From contig JAVTVY010018954.1 of assembly GCA_036873755.1 (NCBI GenBank), forward strand, positions 1 to 64,000: a stretch of 64,000 nucleotides of DNA, in the 5' to 3' direction. This stretch comes from Hanleya hanleyi (taxonomy: Eukaryota; Mollusca; Polyplacophora; Lepidopleurida; Hanleyidae). Position 1 is the first letter of the stretch. Every line of letters begins with the position of its first letter. Positions 33,801-42,385 of the stretch are shown here, one piece after another. The position numbers were made by a program, and so were the translations under genes. Below the pieces are notes generated by a model that saw only the letters and a list, made by a program, of their open reading frames with translations, did no database searches and was not told the DNA's origin.

Positions 33801-35699
33801 GCCAAATGTCATTTATCTCTTTCTGAAGACAATCATTCTACCGTTCCACAGTGTTTAACTTGTGAAATTAAGTTTAGTCAGCGCTCCCCTGGGCCCTGAT
33901 TTGGCGGCGTAAATGAAACCTAATTCCCCAGCCAAAGTTCAAATAAGTAGTAAAATGGGCACAAGAAAATGGTGGTATTCTTGGAAATGATCTTTGAACG
34001 GAAAAGATTTTTTTTTGCTGTGATTTCGAGCAACAAACGCCACTTAACTCTAGTAATGCGTGGTCGCTTTGGGCATTTTGTTGGGGATTCTGTATGTCCG
34101 TGGTGTGATGGATTACTTTGGCGGTTGAAACAAGTATTGGAAAGAATCTAACTACTGAAATTACTGCATTTTACCCTCAGGATTTCAGCACCATTTGAAA
34201 AGGGAAACAACGTGCCCATTAAAGCGCTACGTTACCGACAGGACAAACTTTTTAAAGCTTTATTTAAATCATTTTTGGCTTATCGAGCGTATTAACACGT
34301 TCTACAGCAATATAATTAATTTTACTTCAAACTGCTGAGGGTCATGTTAAAAGCAACATTGAAATCGAAAGTTTGTGTGGTTATTCCATTCCAGAAACAA
34401 ATACCTGAAGCGTTTGGCAGCAGAAGACATCAACTTTCTTCGAACATTATTTCACAAGGTAATATAACGTTAATAATCAAACTCTTAACTTCAATAATGG
34501 TGAACTCTCCTTTTTACCTCTCGCCCAAATTTGTCCTTGGGGTATTATCGTCCTGATGTATGCCAGTACGTCTGTACGTCCACCTTTCCTCGTTTTTTCT
34601 TTGGCATCATGATACATAATAACTAGGCCTAGGAGCAGCAAACTTTCATGTCGCCACAACGCGGGAGCCTATCGAAAATCAGAGAGTTGTCCCATTTTTT
34701 GTTTCGGCTCTCCAGGCCAAACTGTCAGTTTGTAACTTATATTTCTTACCACCATATCTCAAGAATGACTGCCTGGAAGTACAAAACTTACGTCACATAT
34801 GCCGTCAACGAAAACAAGTCTATCTCCATGTTACCACAAAGTCTAGAGAATAATAAGGCCTGCTCGGCATACAGGCTCACTGAACACACATCTGGCCAAG
34901 GGGCGCAGAGAGAATGGTCTTATTCGAGGATTTAGCACCGTGTTCGCATGTCCATTCGTCCGTTCATATCTGGTCCTCTTTTTCGCCATATCCAGAGACT
35001 GATTATGCCTAGGAGCACCAAATGTATGCCTAAGAGCACCAAATTTACATCATATATGCATTAACCAAAAAGCAGAAAAATCCGCTTGGGTCAAACGATG
35101 TTTGCTCAGACCGAGGTTGGTGACAGCGGTGGGACGGCAGAATAGACTTAAACGCTTTATCCCTCTTACAACCACATGATGAAGTGTGCACCCATTCATC
35201 TGCATGGCAGGGTCGATTATCCTGAAATCTCAAATCGGTTGTATAACACGACATCAATTTGTCAACAGGTGCCCCAAGGCGTGAAATCCTGTAGGTAATC
35301 CGACGCACCAAATTGACGGTTTACAAGACCGACTGCCAGTCCACGCACCTCGCGTTGGTAATTACATTGGTGTCGCGTTACACGAGGGAGGTGACAGGTT
35401 AATTTAATTGTATTATGGTCCCCACCTGTCATTTAAATGTCATGGATGTATACTGCGTCATGAGGTAGAAGTTTCAGGTCTATTCCATGTGAGTTTTTGA
35501 TGTGGCAGTAATAGACATGTTACCAATCAGATGATAATTAATTTCAACTTGGAAGTAGATGTCGTTTCTTTCTGTCTAATAATGATCTCTCTATTTGCAG
35601 TGCCCGGAATTTTTCTTCAATTATTGCAAGAAGGAATTGGGAGTTTCTCGTCTATCAGATATGAGAAAACTGAACGACGCCATGTTGGCCCTGCCTTAA
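21188..35699 (+). CDS. Armadillo-like repeat, TIR and SAM-domain protein (ten-exon gene, 5' end missing)
   Basis: Exons: 21188-21859, 24272-24404, 25140-25480, 27549-27678, 28673-28908, 30517-30676, 31266-31450, 31989-32089, 34395-34458 and 35601-35699 (stop TAA). All junctions are AG/GT and all phases agree, giving 2,121 coding bases or 706 residues. Residues 1-425 look like alpha-helical armadillo-type repeats. Residues about 426-484 are an acidic linker with a PTSE repeat. The TIR domain runs from about 489 to 617, and a SAM-like helical domain from about 636 to 703. The TIR has the S-x-x-Y-x-x-S-x-x-C-x-x-E pattern of NAD-cleaving TIRs and a DGWLG motif. The order ARM-TIR-SAM differs from SARM1, which is ARM-SAM-SAM-TIR. 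Expected role is cytoplasmic signalling or NAD hydrolysis in innate immunity or cell death; this is inferred from the family. The visible start is a splice acceptor, so an upstream exon is missing unless the ATG at 21209 is used. Confidence 0.9.
22200..23592 (+). mobile_element. Pearl/Helentron-like element with ~157 bp tandem units
   Basis: Seven units of about 157 bp carry CAAGATGGCTGCCTGGTGGC, TTTTCGAATCGGACCAGAAA and ACCAAATTTGAAAAAGATCC. They are followed by a GGACGGACTGAC microsatellite (23488-23545) and the 3' hairpin GCCCACCATC-TGGT-GATGGTGGGC near 23560. CCCACCAT at about 22327 matches the hairpin arm and may be the 5' subterminal repeat. This is the plan of bivalve pearl elements and Helentron-derived non-autonomous elements. 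Open frames across the array are read-throughs. The 5' boundary is approximate. Confidence 0.75.
23593..24083. other. Intron 1 remainder, nothing recognised
   Basis: AT-rich single-copy-looking DNA between the pearl-like element and the foldback element before exon 2. Confidence 0.4.
24084..24242. mobile_element. 159 bp foldback element just before exon 2
   Basis: The left arm ACGCTTAAAACTTAAGTGTTG and an AACCCTTTAAGTGT block are mirrored by ACACTTAAAGGGTTATTTCAA and AGTTTTAAGCGT. Nearly the whole element can fold into one hairpin around a short centre near 24160. The interior word is AAGTGTTGAAAC in both orientations. Confidence 0.7.
24272..24404 (+). CDS. TIR gene exon 2, armadillo-like helix pair
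   Basis: 133 bp, phase 0 in and phase 1 out, acceptor TTTATCTCCAG and donor GTAAGC. It encodes ETNFTLLSNLATMYNLSK and AFCLIPYLKSPSK, a typical armadillo helix pattern. A 159 bp foldback element ends only 29 bp before it. Confidence 0.92.
24405..25139. other. Intron 2, nothing recognised
   Basis: No repeat element or coding signal was recognised between exons 2 and 3. Confidence 0.4.
25140..25480 (+). CDS. TIR gene exon 3, armadillo-like repeats
   Basis: 341 bp, phase 1 in and phase 0 out, acceptor CTTTTTTTGCAG and a weaker donor GTACAA. It encodes LKLFALLTLSNIIDDNDNH, LLNGLFALARADENKAVLSK and VIPLLKKVLQTGS, which are strong armadillo repeats. A dispersed inverted-repeat element starts 16 bp past the donor. 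Confidence 0.93.
25496..25792. mobile_element. Dispersed element with CCTRCGAAGTAGGC ends, copy 1
   Basis: The element starts TTCCTGCGAAGTAGGCT and ends with the complement-like GCCTACCTTACTTCGTAGGT. The body includes CCATCCGAATCCTTTCGTCG and AGTTCGCGTCGGAGTCCTAA. A second copy of the same layout is at 55564-55892. Confidence 0.7.
25960..26741. other. Intron 3, nothing recognised
   Basis: AT-rich DNA without recognisable element structure before the SINE. Confidence 0.35.
26754..27323 (+). mobile_element. 5S-rRNA-derived SINE with 12 bp target duplication
   Basis: The exact direct repeat TCAAAGATGATC lies at 26742-26753 and 27324-27335. The insert begins ATACTTGGATGGGTGACCGG, which matches the box C region of 5S rRNA, and ends GACGTTAAACCCTACTACTC with CACT repeats. 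It also contains the 15 bp inverted repeat AGCCAGTGTATCGAT near 26861-26905 and AGTCCAGGTAAA with its complement at 27186-27235. The 5' part of the 5S head is absent, so this copy is likely 5'-truncated. Confidence 0.7.
27549..27678 (+). CDS. TIR gene exon 4, end of armadillo-like region
   Basis: 130 bp, phase 0 in and phase 1 out, acceptor TTTCGATAG and donor GTACGG. It encodes GLLEALNNMLETSENDELRH and TLGALWVLEKQP, the last armadillo-like helices. Confidence 0.9.
27755..27957. mobile_element. Word-repeat hairpin element, ATCTAATAGATTGAA word
   Basis: The ends are TACTCTCTAAAATAATTAGA and its imperfect complement ending AGAGAGTA. The interior is made of ATTGAAAATTCAATCTAAT-type words in both orientations. 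Very similar ends occur at 45223-45516. Confidence 0.75.
28031..28274 (-). mobile_element. tRNA-like insertion between exact 52 bp direct repeats
   Basis: On the minus strand the end carries TTGGCCGAGTGGTTTAGA (A-box-like, Leu/Ser-type D arm) and GGTTCGAATTCC (B box and T loop), about 28050-28145. The acceptor ends CCCGT and ACGGG pair. An expanded, non-standard anticodon loop between ATCGCC and GGCGAT argues against a working tRNA gene. The 244 bp insert sits between identical 52 bp copies at 27979-28030 and 28275-28326. Confidence 0.65.
28673..28908 (+). CDS. TIR gene exon 5, acidic linker and start of TIR
   Basis: 236 bp, phase 1 in and phase 0 out, donor GTAATT. The linker carries repeated TTPTSEEQSTES / SIPTSEKQNTE segments and a KDEDEA stretch. 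The last 16 residues, YVMLSYNWDDQRTVLK, are the first beta strand and helix of the TIR fold. Confidence 0.92.
29085..29335. repeat. 31 bp minisatellite in intron 5
   Basis: About eight units of CGAAAACGACTGCTACCGAA plus TCACAAACATT lie head to tail without spacers. An open frame across it comes from the repeat, since 31 is not a multiple of three. Confidence 0.92.
29724..29946. mobile_element. Word-repeat hairpin element, CAACACAATTTTGTG word
   Basis: The ends are CACTGCGAAAAATATTGTGT and the complement CACAATTTTTTTCGCAGTG. The interior is made of TTTTGTGTTGAAA and AACACAAAATTGTGT words in both orientations. Confidence 0.8.
30000..30516. other. Intron 5 remainder
   Basis: An A run at 30309-30330 and a C run at 30422-30431 are present; nothing else is recognised before exon 6. 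Confidence 0.4.
30517..30676 (+). CDS. TIR gene exon 6, TIR core
   Basis: 160 bp, phase 0 in and phase 1 out, acceptor ACTATTTCAG and donor GTAAGT. It encodes the second strand and BB-loop (VWMDVDNLEGS) and VVLLCISESYKESLSCRT. The serine, tyrosine and cysteine spacing is that of NADase TIRs. The intron before it contains the 31 bp minisatellite and a word-repeat element. Confidence 0.93.
30772..31020 (+). mobile_element. Left part of CAATCTAATTAAAATTAAAT retroposon
   Basis: The start CAATCTAATTAAAATTAAAT and the body, including TTGGCTCAGCCGAA, AGCCAGATTGGCGCC and TAATGCGGGGTAGA, match 41591-41820. The end shared by the other copies is missing. Confidence 0.6.
31266..31450 (+). CDS. TIR gene exon 7, TIR catalytic glutamate and C-terminal half
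   Basis: 185 bp, phase 1 in and phase 0 out, acceptor TGTTTCAG and donor GTAAGT. Its first codon, shared with exon 6, is the glutamate three residues after CRT, the expected catalytic position. It continues EAEYASKLGKDMVPLQLE, the YRPDGWLGKMVGSKG motif of this TIR subtype, and the final helix. Confidence 0.93.
31989..32089 (+). CDS. TIR gene exon 8, first half of SAM-like domain
   Basis: 101 bp, phase 0 in and phase 2 out. The acceptor ends AAG (CTCTAAG) and the donor is GTGAGT. It encodes IRKWTKKDIAKWLREHELY, the tryptophan-containing first helix of a SAM domain. The acceptor is the weakest of the set, but phase and protein match fix it. Confidence 0.85.
32128..32400. mobile_element. Word-repeat hairpin element, TCTATTAGATTGA word
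   Basis: Words such as TCAATCTATTAGATTGA and ATTGAAAATCAATC occur in both orientations, as in 27755-27957. The left end CACTGAAATAATTAAATTG is clear. The right end is uncertain because a retroelement copy starts at about 32400. The element begins about 40 bp after exon 8. Confidence 0.55.
32400..32895 (-). mobile_element. 5'-truncated retroelement copy in intron 8
   Basis: Over 90% alike by eye to 50116-50660, including GAATATCCGCGTCCATAATC, CAAGAGAGAAGCGGTCAACA and CCCCGGGTTAAGCGGAATTA. On the minus strand its first part encodes the end of the same reverse-transcriptase-type ORF seen at 50471-50830. Confidence 0.7.
33060..33495. mobile_element. Word-repeat hairpin element, GGTGATGGCGCCATCGCC-type word
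   Basis: The ends are CACAGTAAAATGATGATAAT and the complement-like GCCATTTTTCTGAGT. The interior alternates CATCGCCAATAAATGGCGAT and CCAGGCCCCATCGTCAATAA words in both orientations. Confidence 0.7.
33780..34200. repeat. Founder copy of the intron-8 duplicon
   Basis: The sequence ATCAATCGCCAAATG, GAGCAACAAACGCCACTTAA, GGTCGCTTTGGGCATTTTGT and AGCACCATTTGAAAA lies 200-600 bp before exon 9. It recurs in diverged form at 38650-38960, 47930-48300, 52280-52640, 53430-53790, 58430-58830 and 60790-61190. Confidence 0.75.
34395..34458 (+). CDS. TIR gene exon 9, middle of SAM-like domain
   Basis: 64 bp, phase 2 in and phase 0 out, acceptor CCATTCCAG and donor GTAATA. It encodes NKYLKRLAAEDINFLRTLFHK after a split threonine, the middle SAM helices. 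It is only 21 codons long and easily missed. Diverged copies lie at about 39015, 52874, 59036 and 61402. Confidence 0.9.
34459..35600. other. Intron 9
   Basis: Contains the phrase CTAGGAGCA(G/C)CAAA twice (34629 and 35010) and a minus-strand open frame of 88 codons at 35045-35311 with no recognised domain. Nothing else. Confidence 0.35.
35601..35699 (+). CDS. TIR gene exon 10, last SAM helix and stop
   Basis: 99 bp including TAA, phase 0 in, acceptor CTATTTGCAG. It encodes CPEFFFNYCKKELGVSRLSD then MRKLNDAMLALP. The long helix ends the domain and the protein. A frameshifted copy is at 42571-42668. Confidence 0.93.
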   Translation, partial: CPEFFFNYCKKELGVSRLSDMRKLNDAMLALP

Positions 35700-35757
35700 C
35701 GAGGATGATTTTTATTATTTTTTCATTATGATTGTGTATGGTCTCCAAAAAAGCAAA

Positions 35758-35763
35758 AATAAA
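35758..35763 (+). terminator. Candidate polyadenylation signal of the TIR gene
   Basis: AATAAA begins 59 bases after the TAA stop, a plausible distance for a short 3' UTR. Base composition is AT-rich throughout, so a chance match is possible. Confidence 0.5.
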
Positions 35764-38645
35764 TCTTGAAGTGGACTGCATATTTTGTTCCAAATGTGGT
35801 TAGCGATCAGCAATAGTTTAGGTGAAATTCATGTTTTACTTTGCAAAACGACGCTTTAACTGCGTCGTCGTGAGACCCGTAATCGCCAGATATTCCATGG
35901 TTTCTGTTCCATTGTCTTTTTTTTCATTTCGTTTCAAATACTGTACTTTTACTCTTCAAATTTCATAGATAAAGCTTCTGAATCTGATCAATCGGACTTC
36001 GTGATTCGATTTATAAGAAAATAAAATGTTATTCAGAAAAACGCTTGTTCTGTGTATTCAGTCCAGTTTGCCGTTTAAAACTTCCCTACAAAACGTTGTG
36101 CGAATATCTTGTTTTTCTCATCTGAGGTTTTAATCCTTGAATATTTTAATTTTGGGAATATGTACTGTTGCGAAATCATTACCAGGACAAAATCTTCAAA
36201 CATGAGACAGGACGCTTTTTGGAAGGTTGAAACCTATTTTGTAAGACTGTAAAAAGTTCACAAAATTTAAATGAGAACTTTTGAAGATTATAGCGAGGAA
36301 ATTATGAAGACTAAATTTAAAAAAAACACTCCAATTGAATTTAAAATTTTCGGATGTGGTAATAAGAATATCAAAATGATCACACAATTAAAGTTTCCCG
36401 AATGCACAGCTTTTAGAAAATATATAACTCTCCGTGGTGAGCAAACACTGACAAGGTATCCAACGTCTTATCGCTAGGGTTGTTTTTTACCTTCAGCCAC
36501 TATAATTAGAATATATTTCCATCACGGGTGCTTTGTTGATTTATGATTTTGATTGCATCATCGCAATGTTAGTGACGTATGTACCCTTTGAGTGGAATTT
36601 GGGAAGCTGACAAACTAAATCAGAAGACAATTTTGTTTTACCAACCATAACAATTTCCGTCATGCTCATAATGCGCAAACTTCCTCTTCAATCCCAAATT
36701 GGGCAGGATATAGAAACAATGAAAATTTAAGATTTTTGACAAGACATTGACTTTTGTCTCTGGCTGGGCAACTGGACTAATGAGTTTTCTGTGTTTAATA
36801 AATCCAATTTGAACTCCGAACTTCTGTCATCAAAGATAAAACAACAGAAGAAAATGATTTATTCGTCTTGACAGGTCTTATTGGCAAATCTAGTTTTTCT
36901 GAGTTACAGGCCGTGTGTTCAATCAACAATTACTGATTAGGCCTATCAGAAATCGACCCTGACAAGAATTCATTATTTCTAATGTCGCATATAACAAGAA
37001 TTTGATTTATGTATTAAAAGCATTGGCGGCATTCATTGTATATTGATAGCCTCTGTTTTATTTTATTTTTCAACTAAGCGATCATTGGAGTAAGTCTCCG
37101 AAGAAGTCTCTCGGTCACTATAGTTTGGGTTGTTTCAAATACAAGATGGTCTATGCATATGCTAGCGCACAGGAAATCTTGTATATGGGTTAAAAAAGAA
37201 ATATGTATTATAACATGTACATTCAGATCTCAGACTGACTGCATCATATCTGTGTTTTTGATCTAGCAATATAAAAAGTATTTACCTTAGAATGGTGCTC
37301 CTGTGGGTCCGTGTTTTTAATCCGAGAAACAGTAGAGCGGCATGCACGGGGGAGATTTTAAAGGAAAAATGCTTTAGCGTTCATCAGCAACAGAGTAAAA
37401 GATCTAATGCTTTTGTGTTTCATCTGATGTCGAGAATTACGGATCAATTCCTAGTCCCATTATGTGTATGGCCGTTTCGCAAGAAGAGCGTTTCGCTGGG
37501 TTGAATTCGGTAACTCAAGATGACTGAATGACATTATGGACTATCTGAGGACAATCCACTCAGCGTTCCACAAGCTTTAAGACCATCTAGTCGGCCATAG
37601 TGGCTGTCTGAGAAATGGCAAAGTCAGGAGGGCAATTCCCCATTTGAGTCTGAAATACTACAGCAAAACTTGACAACATTTTTTGCCCATGTCAAAGAAG
37701 AATTAAATGACAAGCAATTTATTACTTTAATATCATGAAATCACATTCAGCATTCAAACTGATTGAAAATCAAAAATGTATAGTGTAAACTCACCAGTTC
37801 TTTGTAAATGTTCCCCACATGCACATCTCACCATGTGTATCTTCTGATAAGGTAAACTAACCCTGCAACAATTCATTCTCTGAAAATCTAGGGTACACTA
37901 AAACATGCATGTGCGTCAAGACAGACAGCTGCTAGCATACACATGTACATGTAGTACAGAGATGGGATTGGTCAGTTTATATCAGAGCAACCGGTTACTG
38001 TTCATCCAGTTTCATGTAGCTGTAAATGGAGGATGCCCATCCAGTGAATGCAGTGGACAAGCTGAAATAACTCCATGCATGTTCTATTCAATCGGGACAA
38101 TGACTTTGGTACCTGCTTTTACATGACTTAGCATGTACATGTATAACATGGGGCAGACTGTTTGTGGATGAATGTTTGTTTCTAAGGCTCTTGCAGATTA
38201 AACAGGAAGAACATGTAATTCACATACTAAAAAATATAACATATAGCATGGGTAACTTCTATTATACATGATATATGAATAACAATAAAAGCATATCTGA
38301 TTAATTATAAATTATTTATTTCTATTCTATTGTTATAAGTAATCAGTGGTAATTTCTATTAACTATGCACAGCCCTTTGGTTTTAGCTGTACAAACAGCA
38401 TGCCACCTTTCACGAGGGGAACATGCACAAATTTCTGGAGTGTTACAAGGCACATTTCAAGGTTTTTCAAGCAGTGTTACATTTTTATCTTCAGCATTTG
38501 TTCATACTTTTGCAATTCTTCGACATGGGCATAAACAATGAACGGGATATGCTCTAGTATTTGCTACGTGCATGGGGAAACCTACTTGGAACTTTGCCAT
38601 TTTTAAACCAACAAAAGTCATTAAATGGCCGAGTGAACTGTGGCC
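35764..38645. other. 3' flank of the TIR gene; no further gene recognised
   Basis: 35800-36950 is the source or partner of the duplication seen at 42740-45200 (shared AAAACAACAGAAGAAAATGA and TTCGTCTTGACAGGTCTTAT in similar form). 36950-38645 shows only short open frames without domains, plus ACATGTACATGTA-type runs near 37940 and 38130. Confidence 0.4.
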
Positions 38646-38649
38646 TTAA

Positions 38650-39075
38650 GCGGCCCACTATAGGCTGTTAGTGTCGTAAATAAGACCTAATTCTGGAGTC
38701 AGAGTTCCAATGAACAGTAAAATTTGGCATTAGACGAAGGTGTTATTTTAGGAAACAATCGTTAAACAAGGGAAAAGCAGTTTTTTGTTGTGTTTCCGAG
38801 CAACAAACGCCACTTTGTCCATTAACGCAGGATTGCTTTGACAATTTCATTTGGGATTCCCTCGTGTCTTGATGGATGACTTCAAGCGGTTCGGTGGCTC
38901 AAAAAGTCTATTAGTCTTTCAGCTACTCATCCAGTATAGCTGAAATAACTGCATTCAATGTTTTTTTTATGAACATCATCGAAGCTCACACTTCTGCATA
39001 GCTTAATTCCCTAAGAAATAGATTCCTGAAGCTCACAGACACAATTCGTCCGATCAATCTTCCAAAAGGCGGTAT
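38650..39075. pseudogene. Decayed copy of TIR-gene intron 8 and exon 9
   Basis: 38650-38960 follows the duplicon at 33800-34200, including GAGCAACAAACGCCACTT. The exon 9 counterpart begins at about 39015 after CCCTAAG with AAATAGATTCCTGAAGC, and diverges before the donor, which is lost. It continues directly into a foldback element end at 39087. Confidence 0.55.
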
Positions 39076-39086
39076 ACTATGTAATT

Positions 39087-39320
39087 TAAACCCGGCGCAC
39101 ACGAGAGCTATCTCCTGAGCAAAACAGCCTCAATTGCCTGTTAGCTCAGGGGCTAGCTCTCGCGTGATTTCAACACACGCGATCAGCAAAAGGTTCACCG
39201 AATTGATTTCAGTTCCCGTGGAACACCTTCTTCTACATCACGTGATCTTTCATGTGACACGGATCACGCATTCTCGTCTCGCGAGACTCCCTACTGCGAG
39301 AAAGAGTCTCACAAGTAAAT
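39087..39320. mobile_element. Partial copy of the CCCGGCGCACACGAGAGCT MITE family
   Basis: The left end CCCGGCGCACACGAGAGCTA and the block GCTCAGGGGCTAGCTCTCG match both ends of the element at 43645-44064. The following AGCAAAAGGTTCACCGAA / TTGATTTCAGTT part also matches its interior in reverse. A right end was not found. Confidence 0.6.
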
Positions 39321-39585
39321 GGGAGCCATCCCCCCAAAATTTGGGGGGTGAGTAGGCGGCGTATGATTTTCACCCGTCTGTATCCGGCTTGTCATTGACC
39401 TGCTGACTCCACCGAGTTAGAAGCGAATTGCTAAACATAACGTGGGCTATATAATTGGGAAATGACTCTTTCCGTTTCGGAGCATATCAATCGCGAACAA
39501 ATTATTGTCGGTATGTATACTTGGCCGTGAAAGCGAGTTATCTAATACAGGAAGTAGTTCGCACAGTTTCGATCAAGAAAGCAAT

Positions 39586-39879
39586 ATGGCTGCGCCCATG
39601 CCAGCTGGCCACGGTGAGAGAGAAACGGGTAATTTCATCGAAGCGCTGGAATTCGCTAAGAGAAAGCTGGGTGTTTGTGTCACCTTGAAAGAAAAACAAG
39701 TAGAGGCACTGACGGCAGCTTACAACGGCAGAGACTGTATTGCTGTTCTACCTACAGGCTATGGGAAAAGCTTGATATTTCAACTTCTACCATGGGTTCT
39801 GCAGAAGCGGCATGGCCTGGATATGCCTATGATAACTTTCGTTGTTTCGCCCCTGAATTCAATAATGCAAGACCAGGTT
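39586..39879 (+). CDS. RecQ-type DNA helicase, first coding exon only
   Basis: The exon opens with ATG at 39586 and ends at a GTAAGT donor after ...MQDQV. It encodes 98 residues: a short N-terminus, VTLKEKQVEALTAAYNGRDC (Q motif region), VLPTGYGKSLIFQLLP (Walker A, motif I) and ITFVVSPLNSIMQDQV (motif Ia). This is the start of the RecQ helicase core, an ATP-driven 3'-5' DNA unwinding enzyme acting in repair and recombination. An upstream frame extends to 39505, but the ATG is the first clear start. No DEAH-box or later exon was found in 39.9-47 kb, so the gene is either split over a long distance or truncated. Confidence 0.75.
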
Positions 39880-40565
39880 GTAAGTATTCATTTTAACAAT
39901 GCTACAATTTTCCTCCTCTATTTATTTATATCCAACTTTAGCTTCATTCAATCGTACACGTTTTATGGGTTGGGATAAGGCCTACATGGATATGTGACGT
40001 GTACATAAGAAAACTTCCTTCTGTGTGACGGTAATATAGGCGATGTTGTTTCAATCAAAAGTAGATTTTATTGAAGTTCATATACTGAAATGTCAGCCTC
40101 GATAAAACTGCGATTGTATAATTGAATATTATTGCATTCATGATTGATGATTGTGCTTCCTGGTCTATTTCCGATGTTTAGTTGCTTCAAATAACCAAAG
40201 ACGTTTTGGATTGATGTGTCATATATTGCTATAAGAGAAAATCATCCCTATAAATTCCTCAAAAATACCAAGATAGGCCATTGGGATAAATCGTAAATCC
40301 ATTTATATACAAATGACCATCGCAATTTTTTTTCAATGCTCATATTTCAGTATTGAACTTTTTTGAATAGTTTTGCAGCTTTTGGATTGAACAAAAGAGG
40401 AGTTTTCGTATTTACACGTCACATATCCTTTTGTAAAAAGTGCATTTACCACGAGTACCACGGGATATACTTTACAAAAAATTGGAGCGATACCGGCAGT
40501 TTGCAGAATATTTGGAATGCTCGGGATAGCCTAGATGGAACATCATATCTGAACCGTTACCTATT
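39880..40565. other. Nothing recognised after the RecQ exon
   Basis: AT-rich DNA. A 70-codon open frame at 40363-40575 has no recognised domain. Confidence 0.35.
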
Positions 40566-40567
40566 AT

Positions 40568-40905
40568 CTGAATAATGATCAGGGCTTTCTCGCGTCTGCT
40601 CTATACGACAAGAGAGACGATTACAATTTTGACACAGTTAACTACCCATTTCTGGATAGCAATATTCCAGAAGGACCTGCATACGGCGTATATATCTCAC
40701 CTGGCAGCATTTACTAGATCATGTGCAGACTCTGACGACTTTAATCAACCCCGCAGTATATTACTGCAGAAACTTGTCAAACAGGGGTATACCACCATGA
40801 ACGCCTCCATCCAAAGATTTTCAAATTCTGGGATAAATATCGTACAAAGACGGTAAAATACGACCGGAACGTGCAAAATCTCTGGTGCTATATATTTTCC
40901 GACTC
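40568..40905 (+). pseudogene. Retroelement reverse-transcriptase C-terminal remnant, copy 2
   Basis: Broken + strand frames correspond to the minus-strand ORF at 50471-50830, including readable DYNFDTVNYPFLDSNIP, AYGVYIS and RSCADSDDFNQPR. At least two frameshifts separate the parts. I recall the FLDSNIP...PAYGVYISQL phrase from C-termini of animal retroelement polyproteins. Confidence 0.65.
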
Positions 40906-40929
40906 AAAAAGTGTTCAAAGTCACCCCAG

Positions 40930-41585
40930 GTTACGGCAACGGAAATATGCACATTACACATTGTAACCCATTAAATGAACAAAACTAGGTCAAAGTAAAG
41001 GCCACGGTCAAAATCGAGGTCATACATTTAACTCACAGGTGACGAGGTCATCACATATCAAAAAGTCAAGGTCATCAGCTTATATCTTGTGATCTTCCGA
41101 CAAGGCCCTAACTGCGCATGTAAACGGAGATATCATATGTACAGGTATTCACATGAATGTCCGTTGCCAAGGTTACAAAAACTCTTTGTTGTGACATTAG
41201 CGTTTAAAATGTACAGTGTTAACCGATAATGTCGCAAGTACGACAATGAGAAGTTGCAATAGCAACTACTACCACAACTGTCGTAATTGCGTCATTAGTC
41301 GTCGACTTTGCATGCAGAGTCGCCAGCTAATGCTGCAATTGCGACAATAGGGGTGGACTCTGCATGAAGAGTCGCCTGGTAATACTAATGACACAACTGT
41401 CAATTGCGACAGTTGTTTCATTAGTAGTTGCTGCAGGGCGTCGATGTTGAAATACCAGCGGTTGTGGGCCCTGGGTTGTGATGACCGGCTCTATCCGGTT
41501 CCAGGTGATCTGATCGGTAGGAATGAGTCTATAACTTCACTACACGATTCCCATGTGATAAGCCTTAAACCCGAGAGCTTCTATC
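40930..41585. other. No gene recognised; short GACAACTGTCGTAATTGCG words
   Basis: Words with TAATTGCGACA and AACTGTCGTAATTGCG in both orientations occur at 41225-41430, together with CTCTGCATGAAGAGTCGCC repeats. They suggest a small word-repeat element with unclear ends. Confidence 0.4.
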
Positions 41586-41590
41586 TAAAC

Positions 41591-42014
41591 CAATCTAATT
41601 AAAATTAAATCCTATCTGCTCCCCCATTTGGATATGTCGCTTGTGGCATCTAATCGGCTTGCACTAACGAAAATGCCGACCAATCCCAAGAACTCTTCAT
41701 GGGCTTTTTGGTTGGCTCAGCCGAAGTAGACTCCAACATTCTTCTAATGTTGCCGCGCTCCGGCCAGATTGGCACCATAATGCGGGGTAGAAATATGGAC
41801 GTGTCCTTGGCATTAACCTTGGGTTGAAGCGGATACGACCACCCTCCAGGTCTTCAAGTAAAGTAGTTAAAATGACGCCGTGATGCCATAAGACTATTAA
41901 ATATTCATGACCTGGAGGCTCTGAACATCAAATTCAATTGAAGTCAGTAAGATCCTACATATAGCGACATATAGGATTGGGGAGCATTGATAGGATATTA
42001 ATTTATTAATATTG
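41591..42014. mobile_element. Longer CAATCTAATTAAAATTAAAT retroposon
   Basis: Same ends as 3975-4076 (left CAATCTAATTAAAATTAAAT, right ATTAATTTATTAATATTG) with a 320 bp longer middle. Flanks TATCTAAACC and TATCTAACC resemble a target duplication with one indel. Confidence 0.6.
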
Positions 42015-42139
42015 TATCTAACCTCTCCATATACTAGATTCTCACAGAATGAAAACCCACATTCAAGACAACATTTGAGTCCGGTAAAACATGGTTGCAC
42101 TGGGCCTTCACTGGAGATTCTGCAGAGTCAGATACACGG

Positions 42140-42385
42140 CGTTGATTAACACAAAAAGGTGTCTCCAACACCCTTTGTTGGTGTTAGTCAACACCATTAT
42201 TTGATGTTGAGTCAATCTTAGCACTCGTCAGTCAACACCAAAATATGGTTTTCGGTCATTTTCAACACTATCTATTGCTGTTATTTAACGGTGAAACGGT
42301 CTTAACACAATTTGTTGGTGTTGGAATCGGTCAACGCCGATTATGTTGACCAACTCTTAACATGAAAAAAGACACAGTCAACATG
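42140..42385. mobile_element. Word-repeat hairpin element, TTGGTGTTAGTCAACACCA word
   Basis: TTGTTGGTGTTAGTCAACACC and many GTGTTG/CAACAC words lie in both orientations between AACACAAAAAGGTG and AACATGAAAAAAGAC. The ends are less conserved than in the other members. Confidence 0.55.
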
